The notes under the pieces were generated by a model, which saw nothing but the letters and a program-made list of their open reading frames with translations, was not told the DNA's origin and searched no databases. Below, piece after piece: positions 59,930 to 64,000 of a stretch of 64,000 nucleotides of DNA. How positions within the stretch are numbered: the first letter of the stretch is position 1; the number at the start of each line of letters is the position of its first letter. Made by a program: the position numbers and the translations under genes. The stretch lies in assembly GCA_940747215.1 (NCBI GenBank), contig CALNWS010000015.1:1-64000 (forward strand), in the 5' to 3' direction. Origin of the DNA: an uncultured Paraburkholderia sp. Lineage in GTDB: Bacteria; Pseudomonadota; Gammaproteobacteria; Burkholderiales; Burkholderiaceae.

Positions 59930-60191
59930 GGCAAGCACTCCATTGAGGGCAAAAAGTTAGCCGGGAACGGACGACATGTTTTGTCAACAGGCGCTGCGCT
60001 TAAGCATAGGATAAATTGCGCGCCCTTTATTTGCAAACGCGGTCGATTTATACCGACCGATTCGTGACAAGTAAATCGGTTGGACAATATTTAAACTTCT
60101 GCCTGAGAATAAGACTCCGTTGCGTTTATCGATCGCACGTGAGCGCCATAAACAATCTAAAAGGCAGACAAAAAATATGAGGCAAAATCGT
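59930..60191. other. Intergenic region between comEA-like and merR genes
   Basis: AT-rich divergent control region with two small inverted repeats: CGGTCG-8 bases-CGACCG near 60040 and CCGATT-11 bases-AATCGG near 60057. They may be operators or chance. No gene is present. Confidence 0.45.
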
Positions 60192-60222
60192 TTGACTTGG
60201 AGTGGACTCGAAGTCCTAACCT
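60192..60222 (+). promoter_or_regulatory. MerR-type promoter/operator with 19-bp spacer
   Basis: TTGACT and TAACCT are separated by exactly 19 bases, the overlong spacer typical of promoters activated by MerR-family regulators. Between them lies the dyad ACTTGGAGT-GG-ACTCGAAGT, nine-base arms with one mismatch. Predicted transcription would begin only a few bases before the merR start at 60233, so the mRNA is nearly leaderless. This fits autoregulation by the adjacent MerR protein. Confidence 0.75.
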
Positions 60223-60232
60223 AAGTTCCGTC

Positions 60233-60660
60233 ATGTCGAAGATGTCTAAAGCACTCACCATTGGGCAGGTGGCCGAGACGATCGGCGTCTCCACGCACAC
60301 GCTGCGGTATTACGAGCAGGCCGGTCTGATTCGCGCGGTCGGGTGCACGCAGGCGGGGCATCGGCTGTATTCGCCGGCCGACTTCGACTGGCTGCAGTTC
60401 GTGATGCGGTTTTGGCGCGAATCGGCGCATTGCGCAGCAACCTCGGCGCGATCGTCGAGAAGATCGCTTATTACGAAGCGACCGCGGCTCAGGGCGATGC
60501 TCAAACGGATGCTCAGGACGATTCGACAAGACAAAGCGAAGCGGTTTGCGGCAAGACGCACGACGTCGGCCGCGACGCTCAACCGCCGTCTGAACCCGAA
60601 AAGGACTCGTCATGGACTACGCACACAACGACCGCTACACCTGAGGCTGGAACAAACTGA
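60233..60660 (+). pseudogene. MerR-family transcriptional regulator, degraded
   Basis: The N-terminal winged helix-turn-helix is intact (MSKALTIGQVAETIGVSTHT, LRYYEQAGLIRAVGCTQAGH, RLYSPADFDWLQFVM). An internal deletion and frameshift near 60415 remove the dimerisation helix start. The other frame continues RIGALRSNLGAIVEKIAYYE and a Gln/Asp-rich end. The start may be ATG 60233 or 60242. It controlled itself and the downstream carboxymuconolactone-decarboxylase-like gene, judging from the operator. Confidence 0.75.
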
Positions 60661-61049
60661 AGGAAATCGACGGCCCGACCGGCGAACAGGTGATCGCCGC
60701 GCTCGCACCGATCGCGCCGGACTTCGGGCGTCTGTTGATCGAATTCGGTTTCGGCGATATCTACAGCCGTCCGCAACTCGATTTGCGCGCACGCGAAATT
60801 GCGACGATCGCGTCGCTTGCCACGCTTGGATGCGCGCAGCCGCAACTGAAGGTGCATATCGAGGCGGCGTTGAATGTCGGCTGCACGCGCGAGGAGATCG
60901 TCAAGGTCTTTATGCAGATGTCTTCATGCAGATGGCGTTGTAAGCGGGGTTTTCCGGCAGCGCTCAATGCGCTTTTTGCGGCGCGCGAAGTGTTCGAGCG
61001 GCGCGATCAGGCGAGTGGGGAAGAGGGTGGTGCGGCGACGGGCTGTTAG
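60612..61049 (+). pseudogene. Carboxymuconolactone decarboxylase-family protein, degraded
   Basis: A small AhpD-like protein: MDYAHNDRYT, TGA at 60642 (Arg CGA fits), then GWNKLKEIDGPTGEQVIAAL, FGRLLIEFGFGDIYSRPQLD, LRAREIATIASLATLGCAQP, LKVHIEAALNVGCTREEIVK. A 14-bp duplication then displaces the ending. GFPAALNALFAAREVFERRD follows in another frame. It overlaps the merR end and belonged to the same transcript. A possible thiol-peroxidase or detoxifying role is inferred from family and MerR control. Confidence 0.8.
60907..60934 (+). repeat. 14-bp tandem duplication in carboxymuconolactone decarboxylase-like gene
   Basis: TCTTTATGCAGATG is followed by TCTTCATGCAGATG, a duplication with one base difference. 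One copy gives the expected KVFMQMALY; two shift the frame. Confidence 0.88.
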
Positions 61050-61092
61050 CTTGCCGAGGCGGCGGACATGGTTTGATGTCTGTGGGACTGAG

Positions 61093-61118
61093 GCGGCTGC
61101 TTTTTTGCGGCCGCTTTT
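61093..61118 (+). terminator. Rho-independent terminator after the CMD-like gene
   Basis: GCGGCTGC and GCGGCCGC pair over eight bases (one G-T) around a TTTTTT loop, followed by TTTT. It lies 43 bp after the last stop of the merR-linked transcript. The remaining sequence to 61287 shows no gene. Confidence 0.6.
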
Positions 61119-61287
61119 GAAGGGTGGCTGAACGCAACTAACTGGCTGTGATACCTGGTCACATTGAATTGCCTGGGCGTTATGCCGTGGCGGATAAGCC
61201 ATTGGATTTACAGGAAATCTGCTCAGACCGACGTTTCAGATTCACGTCGCAGACCAACGGCCCGAACCAGCGGCCCAGATTTACGGC

Positions 61288-62666
61288 TCAAACCGCCGAA
61301 TCCATGCGCATTTCCCCGTCAGCCACTCGCAGATACCGCTTGCTCACCGCGCGCCAGTACAGCAGCAAACCGACCCCTGCAATTGCGAGACTCGCCGTAT
61401 TCGCGACCCAGAAGCCGCGCGCGCCGGTTAGCCATTGCGGAATCACACCGCCTGACATCGAAGCCGAGCAGATAACCGCCGCCAAGCCCGACACCCCACA
61501 ACGCGACCGCGTAGATCACGGTTGGCACGACGGCGACTTTGTACGCGCGCAGCACGAACGCCGTGGTGATCTGCAGCGCGTCGAACAGGTGATAGCAGAC
61601 GACGGGCATCGCCGCCGCCACGACCTGCGCATTCGGCGTATACCCGCGATCACGTACGGCCGCAGCACCAGCACGATCGCGCCGTAACAGCACGCAATCG
61701 CGACCGGTTATATTATGATCCCGTGGCGCGACAGCGTGCGCGCCGCCTCCGGACGATGTGCGCCGAGCGCCTGCGCGACCAGCGTCGACGAAGCAATGCC
61801 GATAGAAAGCGGCGTCATGTAAAGTACCGCGCCGATGTTGCCGGCGATCTGGTGTCCCGCGAGCGTCGTCATGGTGCCGAAGCGCGCGATGAAGAGCGCC
61901 ATGAGGGTGTACGACGTGACCTCGATCAGATATACGACAGACCCATCGGAATGCCGAGGCGCAACTGCGCGGCCTGACGTCGCCAGACCGGCCAGCAGAA
62001 GTGTCCGAAGATGCCGAACGGCCTGAACACATCGACGCGCGTCAGCAGCACCATGCCGACCAGCGCAAGCGCCCAGTTGATGATCGTGCTCGCGAGCGCA
62101 CAACCTAGACCGCCGAGCGGCGGCAAACCGAGTCCGCCGAAGATGAACTAGGTGTTGAGCAGAAATTTGAGGAGCAGCGCGCCGATCTGCAGGATCATCA
62201 CGAGCCACAGTTTGCCCACCGCATTCGTGACCGAACTGTAGACGCGAAACGCGAAGCCTGCCGGCAGACCGAACGCGAGAATCTGCAGATACGACACCGT
62301 GCGTTCATTCAGCGCTTCGGGCATGCGTGCGAGGCGCGCAACATGGGACTGGGGAAATGAGGATCAGGAAGCCGATCACCGTGAGCGGGAGCACAAGCCA
62401 GAGCGACTGGCGCACTTCCTCGCTGATCTCACCGTAACGGCGCGCGCCGTAGAGTTGGCCGGTGATGGTTGCAGCGCGGTCAGAATGCCGGTGAGGCCGA
62501 TGTAGACCGAAATGTAAATCGACGAACCGAGGCCGAGCGCGGCCAGATCCACGGCCGGGTAGCGGCCGACCATCGCCGTGTCGATCACGCCGAACGCGAT
62601 GATCGCCAGCTGGCCGATCAGCACGGGCCACGCGAACCCGGCGATTTTCCGAACGTCGGCGAACAT
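61288..62666 (-). pseudogene. MATE-family multidrug/Na+ efflux transporter, degraded
   Basis: A NorM-like 12-helix exporter. It starts MFADVRKIAGFAWPVLIGQL, AIIAFGVIDTAMVGRYPAVD and SSIYISVYIGLTGILTALQP. Further blocks in other frames are TGQLYGARRYGEISEEVRQS, LWLVMILQIGALLLKFLLNT, TAG at 62148 (Gln expected), FIFGGLGLPPLGGLGCALAS, VTSYTLMALFIARFGTMTTL, AGHQIAGNIGAVLYMTPLSI, TAA near 61712, VCYHLFDALQITTAFVLRAY and the C-terminus GARGFWVANTASLAIAGVGL. It begins two bases after the glycosyltransferase stop, so it was co-transcribed with it. Confidence 0.85.
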
Positions 62667-62668
62667 GG

Positions 62669-64000
62669 TCAGTCGGCTTTCTTGTGCCAGCTGCGGCGCT
62701 TCACGACAGGCGGCTTCGGACGGTCGATTCGCACGTACAAACGGAAGCGTTCGTCGCGGTCGGCCACGCGGCGGCCTTCCCATACGAGTTTCCAGATGTA
62801 GTTGGGCATCGAGCTCGGTTCGCCGTATTCCGTGGTGTCCTGACGCAGGATGACGTCGCAGTCTTGGTCGAACGCGAAATGCATGTCGCCGAAATACGCG
62901 AACGTGGCGATCTGCGCATTTCCGAGGCGCACCGGCGAGATGCACGTGTAGTCGTCCGGCAGATGGCTCGCGATCTGCTCGGCCACGTCCTTATAGGTAC
63001 GGCTGTAGTTCACGACCGGCAGCCAGAGCGTCATGAGCAGCACCCACATCAGCGTGGTGCCGGCGCTGGAGAGCACGACGCTGCGCCACAACACTTTCGG
63101 ATGACGCGCGAGGCGCCACTGCACGAGCACGAACCAGCACACGGTAACGGCCACCGCGCAGATGAACGAGAGGATCTTGAACTGCGGCGCGAAACCCGGC
63201 GCGAGACGTGCGAGATTGCGCGCGAGCGGATGCGGGAAACCCGTGAGACCGGCGATATACACGAGCCACACGAAGCTGCCGAGAATCGTGAAGCTCAGGA
63301 GCGCAAACCAGTCGATGGCGTTGATCGCGCCGCGCTTGAGCGTCGGCAATGCGAACGTGGCAAGCACGGCGAGCGGTGGCAGCAACAGCATGTAAAGCCG
63401 GTTCGACTGATGGCTTTGCAGCACGACCAGCACGAAGAGCGGCCCGATCACCGACAGCGGGATCGCCACGTGCGGCGCGCGGCGCAAGCCGGCCCAACTG
63501 AACCACGCCCACAGCGAGAGCGGCCACGCGGGCCACGTGAAAAGCGGCAGGTTTTTCAGCGCATAAGCCGCGACCGATCCCGGCGGACCGGCGAACGAAC
63601 TCAGGCTCACGTGCACCCACTGGTTCAGATACCAGACGGCGTCGACGGGAAAAGCGGCGAGGGCGGCGATCGGCCACGACACCGAGATGACGAGCGCAAC
63701 AGGCAAACCCGCTAGCAGCAGCCAGCGCGAGCGCGTTTCGCGCACGATCAGCGCCATCGCGAAAGTGCCGAGCAGCAGCGCGCCGACCAACACCGGGCTG
63801 CTTGCGAGCGCCACGAGACCGATCGCGAGGCCCCAGATCATCGCGCCTTGAATCGGCTTGTCGATCATGCGAACGAGCCCGTACACCAACATCGCGATGC
63901 CGACGAACTGCGCAAGCTGCGGCGTGGTTTCGTGACCGCGTTCGGCAAGACCGAAGCAGGCGAGGAGAATCAGGAGCGCGCCGTCGGCGAGCGTGCGGCC
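62669..64000 (-). CDS. ArnT-like (GT39-family) membrane glycosyltransferase, 5' end outside window
   Basis: The C-terminal 440 or so residues of a multi-helix glycosyltransferase of the ArnT/PMT (family 39) type, which transfers a sugar from a polyprenyl-phosphate carrier in the inner membrane, for example to lipid A. The frame is open without a break from the window edge to the stop at 62669. Many helices are seen (GAMIWGLAIGLVALASSPVL, LFVLVVLQSHQSNRLYMLLL). The C-terminal soluble domain contains SRTYKDVAEQIASHLPDDYT and YGEPSSMPNYIWKLVWEGRR. It appears intact, unlike its operon partner. The catalytic N-terminal loop lies beyond the window. Confidence 0.85.
   Translation of the reverse strand, partial: GRTLADGALLILLACFGLAERGHETTPQLAQFVGIAMLVYGLVRMIDKPIQGAMIWGLAIGLVALASSPVLVGALLLGTFAMALIVRETRSRWLLLAGLPVALVISVSWPIAALAAFPVDAVWYLNQWVHVSLSSFAGPPGSVAAYALKNLPLFTWPAWPLSLWAWFSWAGLRRAPHVAIPLSVIGPLFVLVVLQSHQSNRLYMLLLPPLAVLATFALPTLKRGAINAIDWFALLSFTILGSFVWLVYIAGLTGFPHPLARNLARLAPGFAPQFKILSFICAVAVTVCWFVLVQWRLARHPKVLWRSVVLSSAGTTLMWVLLMTLWLPVVNYSRTYKDVAEQIASHLPDDYTCISPVRLGNAQIATFAYFGDMHFAFDQDCDVILRQDTTEYGEPSSMPNYIWKLVWEGRRVADRDERFRLYVRIDRPKPPVVKRRSWHKKAD

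Noticed and set aside
1-64000. Reassignment of TAG (or TGA) to a sense codon
   Set aside because: Frameshifts and deletions accompany almost all in-frame stops, and intact genes have no internal TAG or TGA; the pattern is better explained by pseudogene decay.
1-64000. Widespread programmed frameshifting, or sequencing errors alone, as the cause of broken genes
   Set aside because: Lesions are too many and varied (domain deletions, duplications, nonsense changes) and no slippery-site plus structure pattern recurs. Errors may explain isolated homopolymer cases such as 12675 but not the rest.
1-64000. tRNA, rRNA or CRISPR array
   Set aside because: No cloverleaf-like segment, rRNA-like sequence or regularly spaced repeat was recognised by eye.

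Overview
The window looks like a stretch of a Burkholderiaceae chromosome (Paraburkholderia/Caballeronia type) in advanced decay. This is inferred from high GC, GC-rich third positions and characteristic families: cyoABCD, a capsule-type PKS, YXWGXW lipoproteins, a YidB-like protein, a ComEA-like protein and small Burkholderia-type hypotheticals. Roughly four fifths of the recognisable genes are broken by frameshifts, in-frame stops, internal deletions or lost start codons. Most remnants still sit head to tail as in a free-living relative. This pattern fits a recently host-restricted symbiont (for example a leaf-nodule Burkholderia); the organism assignment is inference, not proof.

Layout. 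0-1 kb: an IS3 transposase scrap fused to a dead LolD/MacB-like ABC exporter. 1.7-7.6 kb: a dead nuoM-like gene, then an intact cytochrome bo3 operon cyoABCD with its terminator. 7.6-12.4 kb: collapsed capsule genes (KpsC-like, an LTA-synthase-like sulfatase, and a large KS-AT-DH-KR-oxoamine-synthase polyketide synthase). 12.5-24.6 kb: dead HAD phosphatase, small lipoproteins, an FMN two-component monooxygenase pair, an XRE-cupin regulator, a BON protein and a fatty-acid/acyl-CoA block (acyl-CoA dehydrogenase, SDR, acyl-CoA ligase, MFS transporter, LysR). 24.6-29.2 kb: DUF1330/PAP2 remnants, an intact metallophosphoesterase, a dead diacylglycerol kinase, TfoX-like and LysR genes, and an intact 63-residue peptide with a double-glycine-like leader. 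29.6-35.2 kb: dead IlvD/Edd dehydratase and hybrid histidine kinase, then intact TetR and aldo/keto reductase genes. 35.8-39.7 kb: a run of small, mostly intact hypothetical/stress-type genes. 40.2-46.9 kb: a dead ClpK-like HSP100, an intact cyanide-insensitive-type cydAB pair, DUF1269, and a small DUF2474 protein. 47-55.5 kb: dead redox and sulfur-metabolism genes (cytochrome b561, a royal-jelly-family protein, methanethiol oxidase, TauD, LLM monooxygenase, moaE fragment, truncated globin). 55.6-64 kb: dead nsrR, intact clpB, dead yidB, comEA-like, merR, carboxymuconolactone-decarboxylase and MATE genes, and an intact (window-truncated) ArnT-like glycosyltransferase.

What survives is coherent: two complete terminal oxidases, the ClpB disaggregase, one metallophosphoesterase, one membrane glycosyltransferase, and several small stress-like proteins. 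What is lost is capsule synthesis, organosulfur and fatty-acid catabolism, NO response and environmental sensing.

The most unusual feature is the way genes broke. At least ten direct tandem duplications of about 10-18 bp are scattered through the window. They often are the precise cause of a frameshift, and one is tolerated in frame inside intact cyoA. The in-frame stops are dominated by changes that read as CAG/CAA to TAG/TAA or TGG to TGA. Four small genes carry a non-start codon exactly where ATG is expected. No rRNA, tRNA or CRISPR array was recognised.
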